Below are positions 7,097 through 12,416 of a stretch of DNA of 12,416 nt, one piece after another. Under the pieces are notes generated by a model that worked only from the letters and a program-made list of their open reading frames with translations, made no database searches and was not told where the DNA came from. Each line of letters starts with the position of its first letter. Within the stretch, counting starts at the first letter, position 1. A program made the translations under genes and the position numbers. The DNA comes from DASVBJ01 sp036375895. GTDB lineage: Bacteria; Actinomycetota; Actinomycetes; JACCUZ01. The DNA is taken from NCBI GenBank assembly GCA_036375895.1, contig DASVBJ010000008.1, positions 1 to 12,416 of the forward strand. Reading direction: 5' to 3'.

Positions 7097-9217
7097 TCAG
7101 CCGATGCCGGGGATCTGGGACACCAGCAGGTCGAGGGCCTTGATGCCGATGAACGGGGCGACGATGCCGCCGAGGCCGTAGATCGCGAGGTTGCGGCGCA
7201 GCATGGCTGCCGCGGAGGAGGGCTTGTACCTCACGCCCCGCAAGGCCAGCGGGATCAGCCCGACGATAATGAGAGCGTTGAAGATGACGGCAGACAGGAT
7301 CGCCGACTCCGGGCTGGCCAGCCGCATGATGTTCAGTGTGTCCAGGCGGACGTAGACCCCGGCGAACATCGCCGGGATGATCGCGAAGTACTTCGCGATG
7401 TCGTTGGCGATGGAGAAGGTCGTCAGCGAGCCGCGTGTGATGAGCAGCTGCTTGCCGATCTCGACGATCTCGATGAGCTTGGTCGGGTTGGAGCCGAGGT
7501 CGACCATGTTGCCGGCCTCCTTTGCAGCCGACGTGCCGGTGTTCATCGCCACACCGACGTCGGCCTGTGCGAGCGCCGGCGCGTCGTTCGTGCCGTCACC
7601 GGTCATGGCGACCAGCCGGCCGCCCTCCTGCTCGGACTTGATCAGCGCCATCTTGTCTTCCGGCGTCGCCTCGGCGAGGAAGTCGTCGACGCCTGCCTCG
7701 TCGGCGATGGCCTTCGCGGTCAGCGGGTTGTCACCAGTGATCATCACCGTCCGGATGCCCATGCGGCGCATCTCGTCGAACCGCTCCCGCATGCCTTCCT
7801 TGACGACGTCCTTGAGGTTGATGACACCGAGCGCCCGCGCCGGCTGCCCGTCCACCAGTTCGGCGACGACGAGTGGGGTGCCGCCACCGGTGGAGATGCC
7901 GTCCACGATGGCGCCGACCTCCTCGGTGGGGTGCCCGCCGTGGTCACGGACCCACTTCATGACGGCCGCAGCCGCACCCTTGCGGATCTGCCGCGTGCCG
8001 TCGAGGTTGACGCCGCTCATCCGGGTCTGGGCGGTGAAGTGCACGAAGTGTGCCGTCGCCAGCTCTCCTGGCCGACGTTCCCGCAACCCGTGGACGGTCT
8101 TGGCCAGCACCACGATCGAACGGCCCTCGGGAGTCTCGTCGGCCAGGCTGGCGAGCTGCGCAGCGTCGGCCAGCACGCCGGGGTCGACTCCGGCGACCGG
8201 GATGAACTCGGCGGCCTGACGGTTGCCAAGCGTGATGGTTCCGGTCTTGTCCAGTAGAAGCGTGTTGACGTCTCCGGCAGCTTCGACCGCGCGCCCGGAC
8301 ATCGCCAGCACGTTGTGCTGCACGAGCCGGTCCATGCCCGCGATCCCGATCGCCGACAGCAAGGCCCCGATCGTGGTCGGGATCAGGCAGACGAGCAGGG
8401 CGGTGAGCACGATGAGTGACTGCTCGGCCTTCGAGTAGATCGCGAACGGCTGCAGGGTGACGGTCGCCATCAGGAACACGATGGTCAGGCTGGCCAGCAG
8501 GATGTTCAGCGCGATCTCGTTGGGCGTCTTCTGGCGGGACGCGCCCTCCACCAGGGCAATCATCCGGTCGATGAAGCTCTCGCCGGGCTTGGCGGTGATC
8601 TGGACGACGATCCGGTCGGAAAGCACCTTCGTGCCGCCGGTGACTGAGCTGCGGTCGCCGCCCGACTCGCGGATGACGGGCGCGGACTCGCCGGTGATGG
8701 CGGACTCGTCGACGCTCGCGACGCCCTCGATGACGTCGCCGTCGCCGGGGATGATCTGCCCAGCCTCCACGACCACGCGGTCACCGAGCGCGAGCTGCGT
8801 CGCAGGGACCGCCTCTTCCGTGCCGTCGGCGCGCAGGCGGCGGGCCACCGTCTCCGTCTTCGCCCGCCGCAGCGTGGCGGCCTGCGCCTTGCCGCGACCT
8901 TCAGCCACCGCCTCCGAGAGGTTGGCGAAGACGACGGTGAGCCAGAGCCAGACGACGACGGACCAGCCGAACAGGCTGGGGTCCTTGATGGCGAGGAAGG
9001 TGGAGAGTGCTGCCCCGACCTCGACGACGAACATGACCGGCATACGGACCATGACGCGCGGGTCGAGCTTGCGCAACGCCGAAGGCAACGACGTCAGCAA
9101 CATCTTCGGGTCCAGCAGACCCGCCTGGACCCGCGCCGGCGCGGCGGACGCCGGAGATGTCATCTGAGCCCGTCCTTCTTCGGAGTGCTGGGAGTGTGGT
9201 CTGGTCACGCTTGCCAT
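7097..9217 (-). CDS. kdpB: KdpB, P-type ATPase catalytic subunit of the potassium pump
   Basis: P-type ATPase energising potassium import by the Kdp pump, 706 residues. Visible motifs: actuator loop DESAITGES (TGES at 175-178, where inhibitory serine phosphorylation is known in E. coli), membrane motif CLIPTTIGALLSAIG (277-291), phosphorylation motif DKTGT with catalytic D323, nucleotide-binding FTAQTRMSG and RKGA (412-415), TGDN (494), TPEDK (518) and the hinge TGDGTNDAPALAQADVGVAM (539-558). Seven membrane helices are expected and nothing appears missing. The ATG at 9217 directly abuts the kdpA stop (TAGATG) and has GGAGG eight bases upstream inside kdpA, favouring coupled translation. A second in-frame ATG at 9163 also has AAGGA nine bases upstream and would give 688 residues, nearer the E. 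coli length. I keep the longer form, but the first 18 residues (MASVTRPHSQ...) are not conserved-looking. Confidence 0.98.
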   Translation of the reverse strand: MASVTRPHSQHSEEGRAQMTSPASAAPARVQAGLLDPKMLLTSLPSALRKLDPRVMVRMPVMFVVEVGAALSTFLAIKDPSLFGWSVVVWLWLTVVFANLSEAVAEGRGKAQAATLRRAKTETVARRLRADGTEEAVPATQLALGDRVVVEAGQIIPGDGDVIEGVASVDESAITGESAPVIRESGGDRSSVTGGTKVLSDRIVVQITAKPGESFIDRMIALVEGASRQKTPNEIALNILLASLTIVFLMATVTLQPFAIYSKAEQSLIVLTALLVCLIPTTIGALLSAIGIAGMDRLVQHNVLAMSGRAVEAAGDVNTLLLDKTGTITLGNRQAAEFIPVAGVDPGVLADAAQLASLADETPEGRSIVVLAKTVHGLRERRPGELATAHFVHFTAQTRMSGVNLDGTRQIRKGAAAAVMKWVRDHGGHPTEEVGAIVDGISTGGGTPLVVAELVDGQPARALGVINLKDVVKEGMRERFDEMRRMGIRTVMITGDNPLTAKAIADEAGVDDFLAEATPEDKMALIKSEQEGGRLVAMTGDGTNDAPALAQADVGVAMNTGTSAAKEAGNMVDLGSNPTKLIEIVEIGKQLLITRGSLTTFSIANDIAKYFAIIPAMFAGVYVRLDTLNIMRLASPESAILSAVIFNALIIVGLIPLALRGVRYKPSSAAAMLRRNLAIYGLGGIVAPFIGIKALDLLVSQIPGIG

Positions 9218-10876
9218 CTACAGGCCCTCCGCCATCGGTCCGAGGGCGAGCGCGGGGAAGAAGGTCAGCCCGGCGACGATGAGGATGACGCCGACGAGCA
9301 TCGAGACGAACAGAGCCCGATGAGTGGGCAGCGTGCCGGCGGTCGCCGGCACCGGCTGCTGGCGGGCCAGGGAGCCGGCCAGCGCGAGTGCGAGCACGAT
9401 GGGGATGAACCGTCCGGCGAGCATCGCGAAGCCGATCGCGGTGTTGTAGAAATCGGTGTTCGCGTTGAGCCCGGCGAAGGCCGATCCGTTGTTGTTGGTG
9501 CCCGACATGAAGGCGTAGAGCACTTCCGACAGGCCGTGCGGGCCAGGGTTGAGGATCGACTTCTTCGGTGCAGGGAGCGCCGTCGCCAACCCGGTGAAGG
9601 CCAGCACGACGACCGGCATGATCAGGATGTACAGCGACACCAGTTTGATCTCACGACTGGTGATCTTCTTGCGGAGGTACTCGGGCGTCCGGCCTACCAT
9701 GAGACCGGCGACGAACACGGTGACGATGGCGAGCACGAGGATGCCGAACAAGCCCGTGCCGACGCCGCCAGGCGCGACCTCACCGAGGCCCATGTTGAAG
9801 ATGGCCAAGCCGCCACCGAGCGCGGTGAAGGACGAGTGGAACGAGTTCACCGCGCCGGTGGACGTGCCGGTTGTGGACGTCGCGAACAGAGCCGACGCGG
9901 CCTCACCGAACCGGGTCTCCTTCCCCTCCATGGAGGCGCCGGCCAGCTTGAGCGCGGTCCCGGGATGGGATGCCTCGAGAGTCGACATCGCGGTCAGGAC
10001 GAGGCCCCAGAGCACGCCCATCGCCGCCAGGATCGCGTAGCCCTGCCGCTTGTCCTTCACCATGCGCCCGAACGTGTAGGTCAGACACACAGGGATCAGC
10101 AGCAGCAGGAAGATCTCGATCAGGTTGGACAGAGGATTGGGGTTCTCGAACGGGTGCGCCGAGTTGGCGTTGTAGAAGCCACCGCCGTTGGTGCCCAGCT
10201 CCTTGATGACCTCCTGGGAGGCGACCGGCCCACCCGTGATGGTCTGCGTCTGGCCGGTCAGTGTGGTGACATCGGCGCCGGAGGAGAAGTTCTGCACCGC
10301 ACCCAACGCGACGAGCACGACCGTGCCCACGACGGCGATTGGCAGCAGGATGCGCAGGCAGCCGCGGACCAGGTCGACCCAGAAGTTGCCGACTCGGTCG
10401 GTGCGCGACCGGACGAACCCGCGGATCAGGGCGACCGCGACAGCCATGCCGACGGCGGCTGAGGCGAAGTTCTGCACCGCGAGGCCGGCCATCTGCACGA
10501 GGTGGCCCATCGTCGCCTCGCCAGAGTACGACTGCCAGTTCGTGTTGGTGGTGAACGACGCCGCCGTGTTGAACGCCTGGTCGGGAGCGACTCCAGGGAA
10601 GCCGAGACTCAACGGCAGGTGCGGCTGCAGACGCTGCAGCGCAAAGAGACCCAGGACGCTAACGGCGGAGAAGGCGAGCAGCGCTCGGGCGTAGACCGGC
10701 CACCTCTGGTCGGCCTTCGGGTCCACGCCGATCACGCGGTAGATGGCCCGTTCGGCGCGGGTGTCATGGTCGCTCGTGTAGACGCGCGCCATGTAGGCGC
10801 CTAGGGGGCGGTAGCAGACCGCCAGAGCAGCGAGCAGAAGGCCGGCTTGAAGCATGCCCGCGGTGGTGTCAGACAT
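9218..10876 (-). CDS. kdpA: KdpA, potassium-binding channel-like subunit
   Basis: Potassium-selecting membrane subunit of KdpFABC, 552 residues, normal length, about ten helices. It has the four pore-loop segments of the SKT/KdpA fold: FTTNTNWQSY (108-117), ELGTNGGGFYNANSAHPFENP (226-246), TSTTGTSTGAVNSF (333-346) and SGTNNNGSAFAG (458-469). The key filter glycines are all present, so selectivity should be intact. It ends LALGPMAEGL and its last codons hold the ribosome site for kdpB. The ATG starts two bases after the kdpF stop. Potassium enters through the KdpA filter and is passed to KdpB by an internal tunnel, as known for the family. Confidence 0.98.
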   Translation of the reverse strand: MSDTTAGMLQAGLLLAALAVCYRPLGAYMARVYTSDHDTRAERAIYRVIGVDPKADQRWPVYARALLAFSAVSVLGLFALQRLQPHLPLSLGFPGVAPDQAFNTAASFTTNTNWQSYSGEATMGHLVQMAGLAVQNFASAAVGMAVAVALIRGFVRSRTDRVGNFWVDLVRGCLRILLPIAVVGTVVLVALGAVQNFSSGADVTTLTGQTQTITGGPVASQEVIKELGTNGGGFYNANSAHPFENPNPLSNLIEIFLLLLIPVCLTYTFGRMVKDKRQGYAILAAMGVLWGLVLTAMSTLEASHPGTALKLAGASMEGKETRFGEAASALFATSTTGTSTGAVNSFHSSFTALGGGLAIFNMGLGEVAPGGVGTGLFGILVLAIVTVFVAGLMVGRTPEYLRKKITSREIKLVSLYILIMPVVVLAFTGLATALPAPKKSILNPGPHGLSEVLYAFMSGTNNNGSAFAGLNANTDFYNTAIGFAMLAGRFIPIVLALALAGSLARQQPVPATAGTLPTHRALFVSMLVGVILIVAGLTFFPALALGPMAEGL

Positions 10877-10878
10877 GC

Positions 10879-10968
10879 CTAGAAACGCTCCGGGAAGAGC
10901 AGGGCCACCGCGAGGTAGCCGATCAACAGGATGGAGAGAACGAGCCCCACGGCGTTCTCGGCGCTCAC
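10879..10968 (-). CDS. kdpF: KdpF, small stabilising subunit of the Kdp pump
   Basis: A 29-residue, single-helix peptide beginning MSAENAVGLV and ending ALLFPERF. The start (SAEN), glycine-tyrosine in the helix (IGYLAVALL) and the terminal PERF are the classic KdpF pattern. KdpF sits in the membrane beside KdpA and stabilises the complex. The GTG start overlaps the stop of the 27-aa microprotein gene before it (GTGA), and kdpA starts two bases after the TAG, so all three should be translated together. Confidence 0.93.
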   Translation of the reverse strand: MSAENAVGLVLSILLIGYLAVALLFPERF

Positions 10969-11048
10969 AGCCGCTCGACCCCCCTCACGACCAAGGCGGC
11001 CAGGGCGAAGAACGCCAGCGTCAACAACACGAACAGCAGATCAGCCAT
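10965..11048 (-). CDS. 27-aa single-helix microprotein leading the kdp operon
   Basis: Small gene in front of kdpF. The peptide starts MADLLFVLLTLAFFALAALV and ends VRGVERL: one hydrophobic helix and a short basic tail. The ATG has GGAG seven bases upstream, and the stop overlaps the kdpF GTG, so it is well placed to be translated. I recall similar short peptides ending in a R-G-(V)-E-(R/K)-L type tail at this position in other actinobacterial kdp loci, usually annotated as hypothetical. No function is established to my knowledge. It may be an extra pump subunit or a KdpD-interacting peptide, or mainly serve to couple translation into kdpF. All three are inference. Confidence 0.75.
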   Translation of the reverse strand: MADLLFVLLTLAFFALAALVVRGVERL

Positions 11049-11122
11049 GAGTGGGCTCCGATCGGGACCGGGACAAGGTCACGAAGTCAGTGTGTGGGCC
11101 GTGAATGGCGGTCCGCCCGGGT

Positions 11123-11138
11123 CTAACGGCCCCCTAAC
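11123..11138 (-). promoter_or_regulatory. Direct repeat, candidate KdpE operator of the kdp operon
   Basis: The plus strand reads CTAACGGCCCCCTAAC, two CTAAC units exactly 11 bp apart, about 75 bp upstream of the first kdp gene. The spacing of one helical turn fits an OmpR-class response-regulator dimer. A further CCCTAACGAG unit lies at 11165-11173. I cannot place a convincing -10/-35 pair between this site and the microprotein gene. Assignment to KdpE is inference from context and from the matching repeat before the permease. Confidence 0.5.
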
Positions 11139-11148
11139 GGGAAGTCAC

Positions 11149-11166
11149 GGGAACCAAGCGGTTCCC
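11149..11166. promoter_or_regulatory. 18-bp palindrome in the kdp control region
   Basis: GGGAACC-aagc-GGTTCCC is a perfect 7-bp inverted repeat with a 4-bp centre, adjoining a CTAAC unit at 11166-11170. It lacks a T-tract and lies between divergent genes, so it is more likely an operator for a symmetric dimer than a terminator. The binding protein is unknown. Confidence 0.35.
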
Positions 11167-11213
11167 TAACGAGCCTCGTCCGCTAGCGCGGCGCAAGCAT
11201 TCGAAGCCCGCCT

Positions 11214-11229
11214 GTTAGGGAGTCGCTAG
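11214..11229. promoter_or_regulatory. Second 11-bp-spaced repeat pair near the divergent gene
   Basis: The plus strand reads GTTAGGGAGTCGCTAG; on the minus strand this is CTAGC then CTAAC, again 11 bp apart, with one base differing from the other pairs. It ends just before the plus-strand GTG at 11237 and touches that gene's AGGAG ribosome site. It could be an upstream KdpE site for kdp or a control site for the divergent gene. Role inferred. Confidence 0.3.
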
Positions 11230-11236
11230 GAGATCC

Positions 11237-11656
11237 GTGCGGTGCTCGCTTTGGGCCGAACATGGTGCTGTGACGTACGAATCACGCCCGATGTCGTGGT
11301 CTGACGTGTGGGCCCCGGCGATGCTCTCGCTGGCGTTCGCGGCTGACTACGTCGGCGTCACCGTGGACCATGTGGCCGGTTGGCCGATCAGCGTGGGGCT
11401 CGCGCTCGTCACCGTTGTCACCGCGGCATGCTGCGTGCGCGTCCGGCTGCCCATCGCGCTGGGTGTGGCCGTCCTGGGGTGGGCGTTCCTGACCGGCTTC
11501 GTGGTCAACCACTACGGGCAACTGCGCGTCACCGGCACCGGCGACCTGTGGCGACTGCTCATGCTGCTGGGCACCGCCGCGCTGGTCTCCCGGGCCACGA
11601 CACCCCTCATCCCCGGCAGCGATCATGCACGTTCCGTCGCGGCGGAACGTGCATGA
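11237..11656 (+). CDS. Small four-helix membrane protein, DUF4118/KdpD-membrane-domain-like
   Basis: Divergent from kdp, 139 residues. About four helices can be seen: around 26-46 (WAPAMLSLAFAADYVGVTVD), 49-69 (PISVGLALVTVVTAACCVRV), 71-91 (LPIALGVAVLGWAFLTGFVV) and 103-119 (LWRLLMLLGTAALVS). The pattern LP-x-A-L-x(~12)-F-x(~20)-DL-x-LL-x-AALVS parallels the DUF4118 segment of the KdpD in this window (LPAMLAAVSGSLLLNYFF ... FVLVAALVS). I infer a free-standing relative of the KdpD sensor membrane domain, without kinase or stress-protein parts. The GTG start has AGGAG four bases upstream; GTG 11270 and ATG 11291 are weaker alternatives. The last dozen residues (SDHARSVAAERA) and the stop are encoded by an inverted repeat, so the tail may have been acquired late. 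Function unknown; modulation of KdpD is one possibility. Confidence 0.68.
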   Translation: MRCSLWAEHGAVTYESRPMSWSDVWAPAMLSLAFAADYVGVTVDHVAGWPISVGLALVTVVTAACCVRVRLPIALGVAVLGWAFLTGFVVNHYGQLRVTGTGDLWRLLMLLGTAALVSRATTPLIPGSDHARSVAAERA

Positions 11657-11663
11657 TCGCTGC
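11616..11663. repeat. Perfect 21-bp inverted repeat with 6-bp loop (REP-like, possible terminator)
   Basis: Arms at 11616-11636 and 11643-11663 are exact reverse complements and flank the loop TCGCGG. The core of the left arm is GATCATGCACGTTCCG. I recall similar GATCATGCACGTTCC palindromes in other actinobacterial genomes, so it may be a dispersed REP-like element. It overlaps the last codons and TGA of the plus-strand gene and, as a very strong hairpin at a gene end between convergent genes, could act as a transcription terminator. There is no T-tract. Confidence 0.75.
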
Positions 11664-11735
11664 GAGGGTGCAGGGACTACGCGGTCCGACGGCTCCTTGA
11701 TCTCATGGGTGATCCGCGTTGACGGCACTGCGGCG

Positions 11736-11763
11736 ACGTTCGGCCTTAAAGGCTGTCGAACGT
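11736..11763. terminator. Weak candidate hairpin at the convergent gene end
   Basis: ACGTTCG ... CGAACGT arms (7 bp) enclose GCC-ttaaa-GGC with a TGT bulge. The stop codon TAA of the minus-strand membrane protein lies in the loop. Its position between convergent genes fits a terminator, but there is no T-tract and the stem is interrupted. Confidence 0.28.
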
Positions 11764-12267
11764 GGTCGCGTCACCGTGGGCTGCGACCGCCGTGACGGGC
11801 ATACCGGCCGCGAGGTCGCCGGCGATCTGGTCGCGCACCCGGAGCGCCCGGCGCCACCCCACCACGCCGACACGAGCGACGACGGCGCCGCCTCGACGTA
11901 CGACCACGGTCCAAGGCCGCCGGAAGAGCACCCGGCCGAGCACGCCGACCAGGACGAGGGCGAGGACGACGAGACCGTCCAGCACGACGAGCAGCAGCGG
12001 AAGCAGCAGCCACCAGAACAGCAGGCCGGCGACGACGAGGCCGACGATCACGGCGATCCCGACCAACAGGTCGTCGACGTCCGGGACCACCGGCAGGTCC
12101 AGCCGGTCCAGCCAGCTGTCGCCGTCGCGTCGCCGACGAGACGGATCCTTCGAGCGCCAGCCGCCGATCCGGCGTGCGAGCAGCCGCCAGCGGGGCAACC
12201 ACTCGACGGCGACGTCGTACACGTCGCCCGCGGGTGTCGTTGCGGTCCGCAGGCGCACGCCGGTCAC
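11746..12267 (-). CDS. Unrecognised two-helix membrane protein
   Basis: I do not recognise a named family. The 173-residue protein has an N-terminal soluble part (1-65) with MTGVRLRTATTPAGDVYDVAVEWLPRW and a strongly basic patch KDPSRRRRDGD, followed by two adjacent hydrophobic stretches (about 67-88 LLVGIAVIVGLVVAGLLFWW and 89-114 LLLPLLLVVLDGLVVLALVL), then a soluble C-terminal part (RRPWTVVVRRGGAVVARVGVVGWRRALRVRDQIAGDLAAG). Two-helix proteins beginning with a VRTATTPAG-like motif are common hypotheticals in actinobacteria, as I recall. The GTG start overlaps the stop of the SMP-30-like gene upstream (GTGA), so it is probably co-translated with it, though nothing links the two functionally. 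The codon pattern (strong third-position GC) matches its neighbours and supports it being a real gene. Confidence 0.75.
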   Translation of the reverse strand: MTGVRLRTATTPAGDVYDVAVEWLPRWRLLARRIGGWRSKDPSRRRRDGDSWLDRLDLPVVPDVDDLLVGIAVIVGLVVAGLLFWWLLLPLLLVVLDGLVVLALVLVGVLGRVLFRRPWTVVVRRGGAVVARVGVVGWRRALRVRDQIAGDLAAGMPVTAVAAHGDATTFDSL

Positions 12268-12416
12268 CGCCCCCGGGCCGGGGGGTACGTGGCGCCCCGG
12301 AAGTTGACGCGGAGCGTGTAGACCGACGTGGTCGCGGTGATGAACACGTCGTTGCGCTTCGGGCCGCCGAAGGCGAGGTTCGAGACGATCTCCGGGACCA
12401 GCAGCTTGCCCAGCAA
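12264..12416 (-). CDS. SMP-30/gluconolactonase-type protein, C-terminal fragment (runs off right edge)
   Basis: Only the last 50 residues are in the window. They read LLGKLLVPEIVSNLAFGGPK, RNDVFITATTSVYTLRVNFRG, then ATYPPARGR and TGA. The block VPE-hydrophobic-NL-x-FGGPKRN-x-x-FITA-x-x-S-x-Y is the characteristic last blade of the SMP-30/gluconolactonase/LRE beta-propeller family, metal-dependent lactonases that hydrolyse sugar or other lactones. The metal-binding residues lie in the missing part, so activity and substrate cannot be judged. The stop overlaps the GTG of the following membrane protein. Confidence 0.85.
   Translation of the reverse strand: MLGKLLVPEIVSNLAFGGPKRNDVFITATTSVYTLRVNFRGATYPPARGR

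Noticed and set aside
7073..8257. Plus-strand open frame of 394 codons opposite kdpB
   Set aside because: Antisense to conserved P-type ATPase motifs; no independent evidence of coding.
9185..10462. Plus-strand open frame of 425 codons opposite kdpA
   Set aside because: Low-complexity E/H/R/G/Q-rich shadow of kdpA with no ribosome site or motif.
10659..10663. Another CTAAC inside kdpA
   Set aside because: Single unit within conserved coding sequence with no partner at 11 bp; not counted as a regulatory site.
11049..11122. Possible riboswitch in the kdp leader (for example ydaO-type, c-di-AMP)
   Set aside because: About 75 bp is too short for that class and no matching conserved helices are visible.
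11719..12321. Plus-strand frame of 200 codons opposite the two-helix membrane protein
   Set aside because: The translation is a D/E/Q/P/H-rich string with no fold, whereas the minus frame shows two clean membrane helices and a coupled start.

Overview
The window is GC-rich DNA with high-GC-actinobacterial gene style: GTG starts, overlapping start/stop codons, and a KdpD/KdpE pair attached to the structural kdp genes. It most likely comes from a chromosome of an Actinomycetota member; I cannot fix the genus. Almost everything is read from the minus strand.

Layout from right to left, in the direction of minus-strand transcription. At the right edge is the C-terminal end of an SMP-30/gluconolactonase-type protein (12264-12416), coupled by a GTGA overlap to an unrecognised two-helix membrane protein (11746-12267). 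Convergent to these is a plus-strand gene (11237-11656) for a small four-helix membrane protein that looks like a stand-alone copy of the KdpD membrane domain (DUF4118-like). Its 3' end runs through a perfect 21-bp inverted repeat (11616-11663). The 188 bp between it and the kdp operon carries several CTAAC-type repeats, two pairs of them spaced exactly 11 bp, and an 18-bp palindrome.

The kdp operon follows: a 27-aa one-helix microprotein, kdpF, kdpA, kdpB, kdpC, kdpD and kdpE, nearly all overlapping or separated by tens of bases. It encodes the high-affinity KdpFABC potassium pump and the KdpD/KdpE two-component system that controls it. Directly downstream is a large APC-superfamily permease with a cytoplasmic C-terminal domain (KUP/KimA-like in layout). 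A pair of CTAAC repeats with the same 11-bp spacing lies in front of it. This suggests, as inference, that the permease belongs to the same potassium or osmotic regulon.

The left end holds 140 bp with a possible gene remnant, then a MarR-type regulator whose promoter carries a palindrome, translationally coupled to an MFS exporter that runs off the left edge. The best candidates for something undescribed are the linked set of 11-bp-spaced repeats, the microprotein in front of kdpF, the free-standing DUF4118-like protein and the permease. Together they look like an extended Kdp module.
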